NCBI GenBank assembly: GCA_035582835.1
Contig: JAYKAV010000666.1
Location: forward strand, 1,375,784 to 1,439,783
Length of the DNA: 64,000 nucleotides
Direction: 5' to 3'
From: Phoebastria nigripes
Lineage: Eukaryota; Chordata; Aves; Procellariiformes; Diomedeidae
Part shown: positions 38,901 to 53,317 of the stretch, piece after piece
Numbering within the stretch: the stretch's first letter is position 1
Layout of the letters: each line of letters starts with the position of its first letter
The notes under the pieces: generated by a model
What the model was told of the DNA's origin: nothing
Database searches by the model: none
The model's input: the letters and a program-made list of their open reading frames with translations, nothing else
Program-made: the position numbers and the translations under genes

Positions 38901-41900
38901 AGAATATAGATATTATCACTGACTGAGGCTTCCTACAATCTGTTTTTTGTAATTTTTCTCCCCTCCTGACTTTTCCTTCTTTCAAAAGTCATAATCCTGG
39001 AATAGATGGTTTTGAACCTGAATTTTAAATTTCAGGTTTGTATAAACTAAGTGGTAGAGCTGTATCACTAGCTCTGAATTCATTTGGGTTGCTCTGTGCT
39101 CCAAAAATTCATTCATTCAGTGCTTTGAAGTAGAAGTGTGCTCAGAGAACACACTGTAAATGTTAATAAAACTGTATTACATTAACATGAATTATGAAAC
39201 AAAAATGTACAATTCAATACATTCAGTTTTAAAATAGAGAATGGATGGTGCCTGTATTACTTCACATAATCGAAAGAACAGTTGTTGGTTAATAATGAAA
39301 AGTTGCATTCCATATATACAAAACTGTGGAAATAATTATGTTCTATCTGATTTCAAAGATACTTTTAATAAACTTAAGAGTAGTGTTTGTCCACGTGCTG
39401 TTAGGATTATTGGAAAAAATCTGTGCTGGTGCATCGGAGTTCACTTTTTGTTGTAGTCACAAGACTTTTTTTTATGGATGACAATCTTTGCATTTTTTAG
39501 CTAGGTATTAATATCTTGAGCAGCTTGGGATTTAAGAAAATATTTTGGTTTAGTGTACATTTAATCTGTTTTCATTTTCATAAGCCTGCATGTCACTTGC
39601 ACGGCATATTATAGGATTGATTGATCGAATGACATTGAATTATGATCTGCTACCTGAGCTGGCTTCATTACTCCAGTGCCTTACTACTATAGCATGCAAA
39701 AATTTTGAATTAAGGTTGCATTAAAAGGTAATGCTATCCTCTCATTTGCATATGCCAAACATGATGCTTAATTGCTTGAGAGAGAAAACTCTCTGTATGC
39801 ATCCCAAGTATGAGCACGCCCCAGGCTGCAAGAAAGGGAAAGGAAGTTGTGCCTTGAATTGTCTCATCTTCCAGCTCTGTTGGCAGAGTGAAAGAAGTAA
39901 GGTGGTGGGAAGTTTCCTCTTCTCTTGTCCTGTGATTGGAGAAAAATATACGTTAGCCTTTAAACTTTTGTGGGAAGTAGGATACTAAGCAGCGTTTCCC
40001 TGTGCTTTGTTAAACTGTCCCTGACTTGAAAGAGAAGGGAGGAAAAACCCCATCCCTGTTACTGTTGGTAGAAGCTTCATAGTAGTGCTGCTTTTTTACT
40101 TTGACTTTTTTTTCTGGTGAATTATTACTTTTGGTAATATGCATTAGTTTGTGCTACTAGCAAATGTTGGTAAAAATAATTAGCATATAAAAATGAGAAA
40201 TAGCTTATTTGTATCAGGTGCAACTTAAATTGCCTGGATTATCCAAAGAAAAGACTGAGTACAAGTGGTGGCATGCCATTAGAGACTTTGCTTGCCATTA
40301 ACTTTATATACCTCCTTCCACTTCCAAATATTAAAATTCAAGCTAAAAAATCAGTATTAAATGTTTTGTATTGTTCAGTTTCCCTGGTTTATTTTGTATT
40401 TTTATATAAGTTATATATAAAGAAAAATCTATTTTAAAAGCTTTTTGAGAACTCTTTGTCTTCCATCTGGCACGAAGAGCATTTCTAGAGGGGAGGGGAA
40501 AGAAACAGAGTACTGTCTGAGGTAAATTTGATAGTAGAAGATGGGATAAACCAAGAGGCACTTAGACTAATTCAATTAATGCCATGGTGAATTTAAGAAT
40601 ATGCTGTCCTCTACAAGCATAAACATAGATCAGTAGCTGAATTAAGGAAGCAGTATTAGACTGCACCTGTTGGGTTTCAAACTGAATTCAGACCTTGTTT
40701 CAGTGTTGCAGTTGGGACTGGCAGTTGCTGAAGGGATTAAATTATTTAAAGCCTTCAGCTGGCTAGTGTAGGCTAGCAGTAGCTTATAAAACACTTAATC
40801 TATTTTTTTAATCTCTTCATATGTTTGCTTTACTTAGACAGTAAAACTATACATGACACACACCTGCCACATTCTGAAGCTTCTTTGTCAGATATTTTAA
40901 ATTTATCAATTAGAGCAGCCTTTAAACTGTAACCATTTGGGTTTCTTTGACAATACACTTCTTGTTAGCCTGTACATTTTCTTTGATGAACTCAAAACCA
41001 AACATGAAGTATGCAGACATAAAGTTCTTTTTCCACAATTTCTTTTAAAAAAAGAGGTTCCCTTCTAAAGGCAAATGCTGCTCTCCAAACAATTAACGTT
41101 TACTGTTACCATTTGGTTTGTGATTTTAAAACAGAAGCTAATTCCAAACAGTTTGGAGCTCTGGAACTATTTTTGCAGTGCATTAGCCAACTGCTTACAC
41201 AGTAGTACAGTAAACCAGTTCAAAAATAGGTAATACTGTTTAGCTTGTTATGTGATATGCCATTTGTTTCTAGAAAGCTAAGAGTAAGTAATGAGTAGTT
41301 ACAATATGGATTGGATGGAAAAGCAATCTGGATAGCTGGGCAACACAAGATTAATTAGGTAAATCCTCTTAGGCTTGATTAGCCATTGCTTAGATCTACA
41401 GTTTATTTTGTCATTGGTTGCTCCTATTAATGTCTTCTTTCTGTCAAAGTTTATTACTCTGGTTTCAGTTTTGCATCATACCTTTTTTGTGTCAAAGTGA
41501 AGTGCCACTGAATTAACTTACAACCTTCCAAATAATAAGCAGAGTAACACCTAGAGTCAATTCAAATCAATGTTGGCATTCTCTTAAGAGTCTTTCTAGT
41601 AATAAACTTTTTATATGGATAACTTCTGTTTTGTTCAGCAAATGATGCATTACATCTTTTTAATTTGGCCTTCAGTGTTAACTTACAGAACAAGTAGGCA
41701 TATATATCTGCTAACAAGGATGAGTAAATGCTTATTCATGGAGATGAGATGGTTCCTGCAGTATGCTCTTCATAAAAAGCATATGTTGTTGATATTTCTG
41801 GCCAACCTTTAATTTTTTTCCTTTTTTTCACTACATTGTGAAACTGTGATTTTATTTCTGTAAAATGAGATTTTGTAGTACCATCAGTACAAAATAACTT

Positions 41901-42084
41901 AGCCAGTTGATCTACTCTAGATTTTTTTTTTTATAATGTATAGCGTAAACTTGAAAAATTTAAAGTACCTATGTTGAAGTCATTTCACTAATTAGTGTTC
42001 CTCATCTCACACTCTATCTTGAACTTTTTTTTTTTAACTAGAGAATATGCCATTCTTCAGGAAAAAGAAAGGAAAAAACAGAGG
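32992..42084. other. Intergenic, no gene recognised
   Basis: AT-rich unique-looking sequence. It includes a T-run at 33883-33900, a TATG-rich stretch near 34.55-34.60 kb and a G12 run at 36203-36214. Open frames are short and unsupported. Confidence 0.5.
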
Positions 42085-42122
42085 AGAAATAAAAATTCTT
42101 ACTAGAAATAAAAATTCTTACC
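42085..42122 (+). repeat. 19-bp direct tandem duplication (two copies)
   Basis: The unit AGAAATAAAAATTCTTACT occurs twice head to tail (42085-42103 and 42104-42122), with only the last base differing. It is followed by a C7 run. Confidence 0.9.
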
Positions 42123-43931
42123 CCCCCAAGAGACACAGAAACTAACAAACAGACGCTTCAGGACTATAGCTAGATGGCTCAGCCAACTAGGGGGGGAAAA
42201 ATATGCAAAAAGTCATGGGAGGAATTGGGCATTTCAGTGGGTGGTAATCAGAGTTTCATCAGCGCTGGGATTTCATACTGTTATCCAATGCTTTGTACAT
42301 GTCAGGGCAAGGCTTCGTATTTGATATGATACATGTAGCACAAAATCTGGAAGAACAGTGTCTCTGTTTTCACTACTCCTTCTGCAGTGCAATTTGTTAG
42401 TTAGAATTTATTGCAAATACTTGTTCAATAGTCATCTAAGTATTGTTTCTTCTATAAGAAGGTATTATGTCTGAAATCCTATTTCACCTTGAATGACCTA
42501 GGAAACTTATCATCTTCATCTATGATTCATCTAATATGATCTATAAAAGCGAATTGGGTTAGCAGCTGTCATGTCCCCAGACCAAACCAAAATAAAACTT
42601 AATTATAATAGAAATTTAACTCTGAGAATACAATGCCCTTTAATAGAAAATCAATTGAATATCATAGTTGTTTCTAAAACCTGCAGGAAAAGACAAACCA
42701 GAATGCTACTTGGAAGAGAAAAGTGGGGAATGCAGATGATTAAATGGTACCTTTACAGCCTTCCCATTCCTAAAGCTAAAGCAGGAGCTGGGTTGCTGTC
42801 TGTGCAAGATGAGAACTATTCCAGTTTGCTTCTGTCTGGCAACCCCCTCGGGGACCGTTCCAGCAGCTATGTGGGCTTGGAGTAGAGCACGTGCCGTGGC
42901 ACACCTCTGTGCTGGAGGCTGTGATGGCAGTGGCACAAAACTGCGCTGTAGAAACCTCAGTTCCCAGAGTCGATCAGAATTACAGCACACGAGGAGAAAG
43001 GGAAGGGTCTTAACCTTTGAGTGTGCGGGAGGCAGAGCTCTGGAAATGAAAAAATAATCACGCAGCCCAGGAGAAATGTGTTCTTAATATAGGACAGAAA
43101 ATGATTAAATGTGATTAAATTTAACAATGTTAAATTTCTACAGTGTTGGCTGAGCTAACTGTAAAGTTTAATATCCTCTCATTCAAAGAAAATCAAAACT
43201 TCGCTGATAGTACAGCTGATTTTGTACTTCCTGACATACCACTACAGAGCACTATGATTTCCCTTAACTGGAAAGTAAATTTACTATAAAGCTTTCTGAT
43301 GGGGGAAAAAATGGCATGATTTTTCCATTGTTTCTCTTTGATTCCTTGGCTGGTTTTCAGTCCTGCCGTGTTGCTGAACTGTCAGGGACATAAAGCAACA
43401 CCACAACTACTGCAGACACATCCATGGGTGGTTTAGCTCTGCACTGAAACAGCATCAGTGAGAGGAAATTCTGCAGGTGACTGCAAAATCTGTCACCATA
43501 TGCCTCTCATTCCATGACTGAAAGGGACAGTTTGAAAAACATTGAAAAGTCTTTGGCAAAATGGTACAATTACTACTCACCAGCTTGCCCCTAGGAAGAG
43601 AAAGACGAGCTTAAGCTCTGGGGCATGAGTTTCTTCCCTTTTTGTCTGTCTTCTAGATGATGGTGGGGTGCAGCTCCCCACATCCACTGTCATTGGTGGG
43701 TGTCATTCCCAGCCTAAGAAGTATTTCAGATAATTGAGCAACATGATGAATACATGATTAGCAGCAACCACGGTTTTCCTGAGCCACTGCTTGGTCAGAA
43801 ACTGGTATTGAGGCATTGTCAGTCAGCACTCCCTGCTGTGGGATGGGAGGTACCAGTTGGCCTCATGAGACAAACTCATTTCAAGAGCTTTAATAATAGG
43901 GGAGTGACTATCAATGGAAGAGGGAACAGCC
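42123..43931. other. Intergenic, no gene recognised
   Basis: Plus frames at 42571-42885 and 42809-43057 overlap with a minus frame, have no conserved motif and no splice support, and are judged chance. Confidence 0.45.
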
Positions 43932-44035
43932 TTTTTTTTTTTTTTTTTTTTAATTAAAAAAACAAACAAACAAACAAACAAAAACCAAAAAAACCCCAAA
44001 CAAAAAACCGAAACAAAACCCAAAACAAAACCATA
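43932..44035 (+). repeat. T-run followed by (AAAC)n-like A/C-rich tract
   Basis: Twenty T (43932-43951) are followed by AATT and about 80 bp of AAAC/CAAA/ACCCC units. This is low-complexity sequence of a kind common in bird genomes. Confidence 0.85.
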
Positions 44036-45840
44036 AATCAAACCACACAATTTACAATACTTGCCCATTCCCAATGCCAGGGATGGGATTATATTTGTAA
44101 GGTTCTCTTACAGAATAAAATATTAGGAGAGTTTTTATTTTGATTAGCACCTAGATTAGGTTCAGCAAGTTTTGCAGTATTTACCATTCTTTTTTGGGAA
44201 ATACTGATTAAACCTGGTTTTCTACTAAGAAAGACTGATTCAACTAAATGGGAAGGATTCGTGAAAGTGTAGTGATTTTGTAGATATTTGTAATAAATAA
44301 TGTCAACATGTTGCAATGAAATCAAACTGTTGCATTTAAATCACGTTTTTTTCCAATATGCTTCAGCTCAATCACTTCTGAGGGCTGTCTTGATGTGTCT
44401 TACGTAGAAGAATCTTTCTACAGATGTCTGAACCACACCTTTTAGGGCATGTGTTAACTACCTCATTTCTAGGTACCCATTAGCATCAACTAAGCAAGAC
44501 CAGTATACAGAGAAGGACTACAGAGAGACAGAATTATTTTAAGGTGTCTGGGGAAAAAAAAGTGGACTTTGCATTGTGATTTGTGGAAATAGGACGTTGT
44601 GAGTTTTCTGTGGGCTGAAATTAATTATTTTTAAGCAGCATTAGATATATTCCCTGCCACAGATTACTTTTAATGCTAAAATATATGCTCTCTAGCTCAG
44701 ATAAAATAATTCTCTGAGCTAATATTGATTTAGGATTAGAGTGAAAAATAGATTTCACTTGCTCATGTTAAACTAATTCCAAATTAAGATTTAAATTAAA
44801 AGGTTAAAAAGAGGTCTCAAAAAAACAAATCACTTCAGAAGCCTCACAACTTCATTATTGTTTGTCTGATAAACATCAAGCTTTAAAAATTATACTCTGA
44901 AAAGAAACTAAATGAGAAGTATTATTCAGAAAGGAGCTTTGCCAAAGATGTTTTAATGAGTAAGTTTGATTCCAGTCACTTAGTGAGCGTAATAAGGTAC
45001 AAAAGGCAATATAACATCATTGTAAATAATGTAAACGCAATTGACGCTAGAAATGACAGAATTGAGTCTGCTAGACCAGAAGGCATTTCTGAGGCTACTG
45101 TTGAAAGATACGCTTACTGAAATTAAAGGGGAAAAGGATAAATGACCAGATTGCTGCAATCAAGATCCTCCCATCACTGATCAGAAATACAGCTAGAAGC
45201 TGATATTATTTTTTTGGGTATATAAAGCAAATCAGTTAAGGGACATGAGTTAGCCAGCTCATTTTTAAGCACCACTTAGTGCAAAGGCTACAGACAGTGA
45301 TTAAATTAGTTTTAAGTGCCTTATACTAAGAAGTACACTGTTAAAGAACTAGATAACTAAGCAATTTCCTATTGTATTTTTAATTAAAGATACTATTTTG
45401 AGCTTGGAATTGAAATATGAGAAAGTTAAAGAAGTAATTATTGAATTAAACTAGTGCTTTTCAGTATCATCTGCTGAGTGGAATGCTATTCTGGCTTAAA
45501 AGCCTTACATAAGCAGCTAAAGCAATCTTTCACACATGTAATAGATGCAACTATTTAATAAAAAATGAATGAAGAGCTACTCATACCCTGCTGTGAAATA
45601 GTTATTAGTTTCTAGTACAATACATGAATTTGCATCTGCTAAAGAAATGCATTTAAATGGTAAAGAATGTTTGATGACTGAGTTACATTTCATGTGTTAA
45701 AACAAAAATATTTATACTGCTTTAAAATTCACAAGTAAATAGCTATCATCATGCCAGACTATAAAAAGCTGATTTCCATATTTATATGGCATGTAATGAT
45801 GAATGGAACCACACTAACAGTCCAGTTCCGGTTTTAGTGG
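44036..45840. other. Intergenic, no gene recognised
   Basis: AT-rich sequence between two complementary low-complexity tracts. Nothing else was recognised. Confidence 0.5.
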
Positions 45841-45926
45841 GTTGTTTTTTTGTTTGTTTGTGGGGTTTTTGTGGGGTTGTTGTTGTTTGGTTTTGGTTTG
45901 TTTTTGTTTTGGTTTGTTTTTTTTTT
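45841..45926 (+). repeat. G/T-rich low-complexity tract, (GTTT)n-like
   Basis: About 86 bp composed of GTTT, GGGG and GTT units with no A or C. It is compositionally the complement of the A/C tract 1.8 kb to the left, so the two are in inverted orientation. Confidence 0.85.
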
Positions 45927-48900
45927 ACTTTTCTCAGTAAATTTTGATCTCCAAGTACTGGCTTTTGAGGGCATGTTGTTACGTGTGTAATCAGCACTTG
46001 AAGAAAAGGGAAAATATCAGAGTAAAATCTAGATCCCACCCATGTCAGTGATGTACTTTTTGAAGATTTTAGTGAGACTGGTATTATATTTCTTGGTCCT
46101 TACATGGTATACGCATTTTTGTCTTCCAGGAGAGGAAAAATGTTGGCAGCCCTACAATAATGAATAACACTGGCACCGGCAAACTTTCTTCCTTCAGGAA
46201 ATAAGGACTCCTGAGGCAGGCAGGCAGCTGGTGCACTGATACGACTCCACCTATAGTGCTGGCCAACATTGTCTCCTTTTTCCTTGTATGCCCCCTTTTT
46301 CTATCTGAATCCATCTGTTGTCTCTTGTCTGATACTTAAACCTTACAGAGCTTGCTATCTAATTCAAAAGCCATCATTTTGTTTTATATTTTAGGTGACT
46401 CCTGACCATGAAATCCTGGTCCATAATTTGGGCTCCTCTGCTAATATTACTGTTTCTATGTCTATTAAAATTAATACTAATATTCTGTGTATTTCCACTA
46501 ACTCCTGTTAATTAGTAATTTAATTTAAGCATTATGTGATTTTGATTGAGTTTTATGTAGTACTTATAACACAAATCACCAGGAGATACTTGAATGAAAA
46601 TGGAACTTTTACTATTATTCCAGCATTGATATTAATAGCTGTATATGTAAGAAACTTGATAAATAAAATATTCAGTGTGCAAATCTTCTTCAGTAATCAA
46701 TAAGCATCCAGAGCCATATTCATCCTAGAAATAATTTTACTGACAATAATGGATTTGCACCAGGAATTCATTTAGCTAGCGTTGCTTGTGTTGTGCATAA
46801 CTGTCCATTAGTTTCCTTTCTACAGTCAGATCTTAGAAAGTTTATGCCCAGCCCTGATGCTGCTGATCCCCCCCGGCCTGTTCCTGAATACATTATGATT
46901 AATGGCTAATAGTGCTGGTAGTGATAATAATCACACTGCGTGATTAACAACTACAAAGAGGAAAACTAGGTATAAAAAGAAACTCCGCGAGGTATAGGGA
47001 GGAGAGCAAAACTAGTAACAGGACTGCTTTTTTGCATGTTGACTGTAGTGTAGGGTGTGGTACCCTATGTGCGATGCCCACCGCTGTTGCCATGGAGACT
47101 GTGCTGAACACAGACCTTCCATCCGCCTGGGATCTCTGTCCTGTGGGGAAACCCGCAGGATTTCTCTCCAAGTCATGACTCCACTTCCACGGTCTGGGAC
47201 GCTGCTTCCCAAGACCTGTGCATGTCCTTTCCCTGTTTTGTAATCCCTGCTTAAGTATAGATGATAAACAAGTGAATAAAAACAGATATAAAACTGGCTA
47301 TATACGTGTACACTAAGTACTTACGGCTCAAAAATAAATACCTTAAAACATGTTCAATGAATTAAACGGTGTTGCTTTTACTCTATAGACAGATTGGTTG
47401 AAAAGTCCATACCTGTTGGTTAAGTAGTGCTTTTTTCTGCTCTTTTTCATGCCTTAGTTTTGGGGTATTTCAGTCTGTGCCCTAACACTTGCCCTTTTAG
47501 CTATGACCTTGAGCTGCTTTTAGGTATTTTTGTGAAGCATGAGTGATATGTGATATATGTCCTCACAGGATGCACTTTTAACAGTGCATTTTGAGGTATT
47601 AGCCAGAATAAGAGCTATAGATTACAGTGTTATGAAATTGAATAATAAATTCAATTGAGTAACAAAGCATATTTTTAACTAAAAGATCTGGCTACTCTCA
47701 GATTTGTAGTTTTTATTTTTAAATTGTTTTATAAAATGCGTATAGAAAAATAAAGTCTACAAAGGTGCTTTTTGTCATTGAAGTAGGAAAAGGATAAATT
47801 AATTTACACTTATTAAATTGTATTTGTCTAGAATAGCTGTACACCTTTTCCTTTTTAAAATATGGCACAAGATGTATGAATGGAAGTACTTTAATCCGTG
47901 GCAGATGTACTATGTAACACATGCCAGTTCATTATCCTGTTCTAAGAGAGATGCAGTTTGTATTTAAAAAAAAAAAAAAAAAAAAAAAAAATCTGAAAAT
48001 GGTCTTGAGGTTCAGTGCACATATTAGAACTGTAGAAATTGTGTTTTCTAAGTCACAAGTACAATGTTGACAAAAATAACATATTTGTAGAAGGCTCTCC
48101 AGTTTTCTGTTTTCTTGAGACCTTTAGTCTGTTTTAAATAGCATCTGAGACTGGTGCTGTGGGCCTTTTCTTGTGCCTCTGTGTCCTGATGGCAATTCTT
48201 CCATTACTTGTGATCCCCTCCAAGAGAAGCTACAGCAAGATCATTTCATTGTTGTGGCAAAACTCTGAAGATAGCGTTAAAACTTTTGTAGGCACACATT
48301 TAGTAAAGACTCATCATGATCTAGCAAGGCTCAGTCTTCCTGGTGTTAGCAATAATGTTTGATGCTTTGCAGTCTCTGTCCCTTCATTTTCTCACCTGTT
48401 GTATCTCATCGCCATTCATTTTAGTGTTGAGCATGACATGATGTCTATGACCGTGTTTTTATTTATAGATACAGATTTGCCATTTTCCTTTCCACTTCTG
48501 CTCTGTCATCTTCTTTTAAACATCAGATCATGTATGTGTAGGGTTGTACTCTCTGTTCCAATAACAGAGTGGTAATTATATCAAAAGATGATAAAGCCAG
48601 AAAACCAAACCGATTTCCTGTCTGCCTTCACCCCAAATCTAATTAAAATGTTACATGGCTAGACATGTTGTCTTCAAAAATTGATGCTGTGATGATATTT
48701 TAGTGTATTTTACACTAAAACATTTGTTGTTTAATTGAAAGTCTCTGTAATCTAAGTCAGAAAACATGAGCTTTAAGTCTTACTAACAACAGTATGTTGA
48801 AAAAAAAAAAAAGGCAAATGAAAATAGTTATAAACCTTTTCCTATGATGAAAATGCTTATAAACTTAAAACATTACAGGCTAAAGCACCGCCACCACCAA

Positions 48901-51900
48901 CTGCACATGCAGTTAGCCAAGTAGAAATGTTACCTTATCTTCCCTTCCATTGTTTGAAGAGAGATTGCTCAGAGGTTACAGTATTTTGTGGACCATAATG
49001 ACGATCTGCTGCTATTGTTCTTGTGATGTGATACTTTCTGCCAAGTGTCTCATTACTAGGAGTAGACATGGTGTATTTCACTTGGTCAAAACAATTTATT
49101 AAACTACTGCTGAACATCACGTTTTCCTTTGGAATAGATTTGGACTGTTACTGGTTGGGAACAGAAAAATAAGAAAAAATAAGCATGTTAGTGTTTTAAC
49201 ATTTGGAAAATTTTCATTAGAATATTTGTATCTCAGAATAAATGCATTTATAGGAAAGTATGTTCTTTGCTAAAGAAGGAAATGTTTTTTCCTTATAATG
49301 GTTTGATCTGTTTTCATAACTCATGTAATTAGAACGTGCCTTTTCTGTTGTTCATTCTAGGAGGAGAGTCTCTAATGTGGTAATTTAAATCTTTAGAAGA
49401 TATTTTTAACTGGTATTTCATTAATGAGGTCTCGTGGGGGGAAAATAAGGAAGGCTTGAAGAGATCTGCTTTCAAAAAGTAGGAAAACATATGGATAAGT
49501 TCCTGATGTATTAAACTATTAAGGGAGGGTGTAGGTGAACATTTGCAAGCCATGTGCAAATTGACTCGGGTAAAACTGCTTCTCAGGAAGGATTTGTGCC
49601 ACAGACAGATTAGTAACAGGACCTTACACCAGTGCAACAAAAGGGGTTTTTTGTTTGGTTTGTTTTTTGTTTTTAATGTGGTTGGACTCTAGCTGCTGAT
49701 AGCAAAGCCCTGGCTCAGTCCTCAAGTGCTTTCATGGTGAGGTTGGAGGGACCCAGGTTAACGAGGTCTTCTTCCATTTAATTCTAAAATAGGCTTGGAT
49801 GCAATTCAGTGCCTGACAGAGTTAAACTAGGCTTCACTCCTGTCTGCTGTGGTTTGTCGGGTAGAGTGATATATTCTCCATTAAGATAAAACTTCTCTTT
49901 GCCACGATAAAACGTCTGCCTAAACTAGGAGTCAGTTAATCAGACTATTTACTTTAAAAGGCTTTGGAATATGCCCCAAAAGCACAACCCCAGAAATCTT
50001 TATTCAAGTAAATAGTTTTCCTGGAGTCAGTAGACCTGCTAATAAGCAACTACTCACTTGAGTAACACAGGGTTATGTTTTAATTCTGTAATTTGACTGC
50101 CCACTTATGTTTAATGACGTTTATTTGTAGGAATGATGCATTTTGGAAAGTGAGGTCAGCTGGAACATTTGTGGTGTTCATCTGTCTGCAACCCTTGATC
50201 TTGCAATGTATCAGTCACTAAAAAAAGAAGTGATTACTCAACTGTAAAAATGAAATGGTTGGTAATATTAGTGGATGGTACCCTATGAATATTCTCAAGT
50301 GTAGGGTGCAGAAATGATGCTCATTTCAAACAACAGTAAAAAGTACAATATTTTCCATTAAAGATTTTACAAATTAGCACTATATCATTGGAATTTTAGT
50401 TTAAAATAAGTTTTTTATTTTAAAAAGTCATTTTTCTCCCTCATAGAAAAAGTGTTTCAATGTGTTTTTAACTTTTTATGTTAAGTAAAAATACTTTTTC
50501 CCAGTGTTTTGGTAATGGATTATTTTTACTACTTGGCTCCAAAATTAAGTGTAGCTTTTAATGCCAGCAATTTAAAAGCTGCATTTTCTTTTTTTTTTTA
50601 AATCTGTCAGTGTGATTCTGTGTTATAATCCTTATTTTTCATTGATTGCCTTGGATGTTATCTTTCTCAGATTATATCAGATTCTCACAGTTTTGTTGTG
50701 TACTATTCTGATACTGTAAAATATTATATTTGTCCTTGCCAAGTGCCTCAAACATACAAACATACTGGATTTTTGTACACATTTAACATTTGTTAATCCT
50801 AACAATCACTTCAAATTATTTTCCTGCTGGAGAGAGAGAAGAAAAATGTGAATATTAAATATACTTATGTGAAAGACACTCATACACCACAAAGGCTAAT
50901 AACTACATGACAATAGCTAGTTAGAAAGACTCTTGCAAGAAAATTTGCAGTGTCAAACTACAAATTTACATTATCATGATACATTTCATGAAGATATACC
51001 CTTTCCTTGTGGATCTCCTAAGGTGTATGCATGAGGAATGATCTTCTGTGGCTCTTACAAGGAGGAAAAACAGACTGAAAATGAAAATATAGACTGAAAA
51101 ATACAATACCATGACACATTGTCATTTACATGATCCAGTAAAAACGTTTAAACTACCCTGTAGAATATTGCATTACTCTAACTCTTTATGGTCCTCTGTA
51201 AATATGAACAAGAACTTAGCATAGTTTAAGACACAGTGATGAGGCATCTGTCAAATCTACACCTATTGACGTAATAGGAGCACAAGCAGAGAAATAAGCA
51301 TTTCACAGTATCCCTGAACAGGATAATCTGTGACAATTGGCAGGGTGCCATTTTTTTAAAATATAGTTGTCCCAGTTGGTTTTTTCAACAACTGTGGCAC
51401 TTAAAAGCGCAATAAGGTTGAAAACAAACAATTATTAAAAAAAAAAAAAAAAAATTTCTGCAAATCCTAAATTGAAGTAGTAATTATTTATGTAATTTCA
51501 AGATAAAACTTTGATATTTTTCCACTTCTGTGTTTTTTCTGCTGCTTGATACATAAATGTCACTCTTCTATAGTGTAGTCATACTGCCTTTCTGTGATGT
51601 GAAAAATAAGGGGATTAGTGTTTAGTTTGGATGAGGTGTGCATTTCTGAAGAGATCCTTTTGTGAATCTTAATTTACCATGCCTTGGTTGCATTGCAGAG
51701 CAACCTTGGAATGAGGAAACTTTATTCTTTTGGGGTGAAACTAAACCAGAAGATGTGGTCCAACCATCAGTGGATGTTAGTATTCATTTAGTAGGTCCTC
51801 AGCACCAACTCTTCAAATCCGCATCTATTGGGTTGCATTGAAGGAAACATCAGAGGTTTCCTGCAGTTTGTTTTAATTTTTCAATGAAGAAACCTAACCT

Positions 51901-52497
51901 AACAATTCTTCAAGGCTGGTTTTTTTCTTTGGTGAGCACTTAAAATTTTTTTGAAAGCTGTAAGTCCTTGCACAAAATTGGCTGTTCATTTTTCTTAAGG
52001 AAAGCATTCATTACAAAGCGAGAAGAGGCAGTTCATCTCAAGTCAGCCAGCTTTTATCTACATGATAACCAAAAAGATTTTAAAGATTCCTTCTACATTT
52101 CCTAAGACTTACAATTTTAGTCACTCTGTCATTATCTTTGTACGCAAGACAAGTTAATTTCCTAAGAGTTACCATTAACACTTGGTAGAATTTGAAATAG
52201 CAATGTCAGGATGGTGTGTGAGGTTCCTTAGAACTGGGTTTTAAGGGCTGAGGAAGAAACAAACAGAAGGACAGGCAGGCGGAAGAATGTTTTCAGTCTG
52301 GTTTTCTTCTTCTTTTGGAGCCACAGGAGTGCATTGCTCCTCATGCATACCTTAGGAAATCCACAAGGAACGGTGATGTCTTCACGAAATGAACATCGGC
52401 ATGAGCATGCCCCTTGCACAAAGCCCCAGAAACCACCACTAGCCCATGGAAGGTGTCTTCTGTCCTTTGCAGCTTTTAAATCTTATGGAGGAGCCAG
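45927..52497. other. Intergenic, no gene recognised
   Basis: AT-rich sequence with A-runs at 47966-47991 (26 bases) and 51437-51454 (18 bases). No exon or transposon was recognised. Confidence 0.5.
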
Positions 52498-52523
52498 GCT
52501 GTTTAACTTGCAAGTTAAACAGC
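52498..52523. repeat. Perfect 26-bp palindrome
   Basis: The left arm GCTGTTTAACTTG is followed immediately by its exact reverse complement with no spacer. At random about 0.001 such sites are expected in 64 kb, so it is not a trivial match. It could be a dimer-factor binding site, fused inverted ends of a small element, or a replication or repair relic. No flanking element was recognised. Confidence 0.95.
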
Positions 52524-53313
52524 AAGCAATAAACAAAATGCCTCCCCCTGCTTTTTTTTTTTAGTCCTGTATTAAAGCTGTTTTAGTAAAGAAAGTAGTA
52601 TTTTGATGCAAAACAATGAAGTGGAAATAAAAGCTGAAATTTGTGTTTGAATATCCGTGCTTATTTTTGCAAATGACTTAAATAATGTAAACTGCATAGA
52701 GAAACCTGTGTGAGTTTTTAATTGAGGAAATACAGTGCTTCTCAACTGACCTTCCAGTTGTTGCAAAAAGAACAAAGTGTATGTTTGCTTTAAATTTGAA
52801 AGTAATTTTCCATTTACGCCCAGCAACAGAAGGTTGGATTTTGGATATGTCTAGCAAACAAATCTATGGGGAGGGGATCTGGGGAACTTTGAACGATGTT
52901 TATCTGAATATGATGGTAATCAGTGGAAAGTGCAAATTTAAATTTTTGTGTTTTAAAAAAGCGCCTTTTATCAGTTTAACTCTGATCCCTTTACAGGTTT
53001 CAGCAGGAATTTGGATCTTGAAAAGTTTTAATCCAAATGCATCATGCTGAATGCTTGTTTCTCGTAATATATACTTCAGTGGCGGTTACATCAGTTAAAA
53101 AAAATACTTTAGATAAGGAATTGCAAGGATAAAAAAATAGTTAACTTTGTCCAGTCTTATCTCTGTTTTGGGAGGATAAATATTGTAAAATATTTCAGCC
53201 AATGTGAAAAACAGAAAAGTAATACTATAATTTGAAATCCTACCACGAATTAATTCCCTGCTTAACAGATATTGCTAAATACTGTGGGAAAGACTAAAGA
53301 CTATGCCCTGAAA

Positions 53314-53317
<4 letters not shown>
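52524..53317. other. Intergenic, no gene recognised
   Basis: AT-rich sequence with only short chance frames. Confidence 0.5.

Noticed and set aside
42571..43057. Overlapping plus frames of 104 and 82 codons, with a 94-codon minus frame
   Set aside because: No motif, no splice context, and mutual overlap on both strands. Judged chance in a slightly GC-richer patch.
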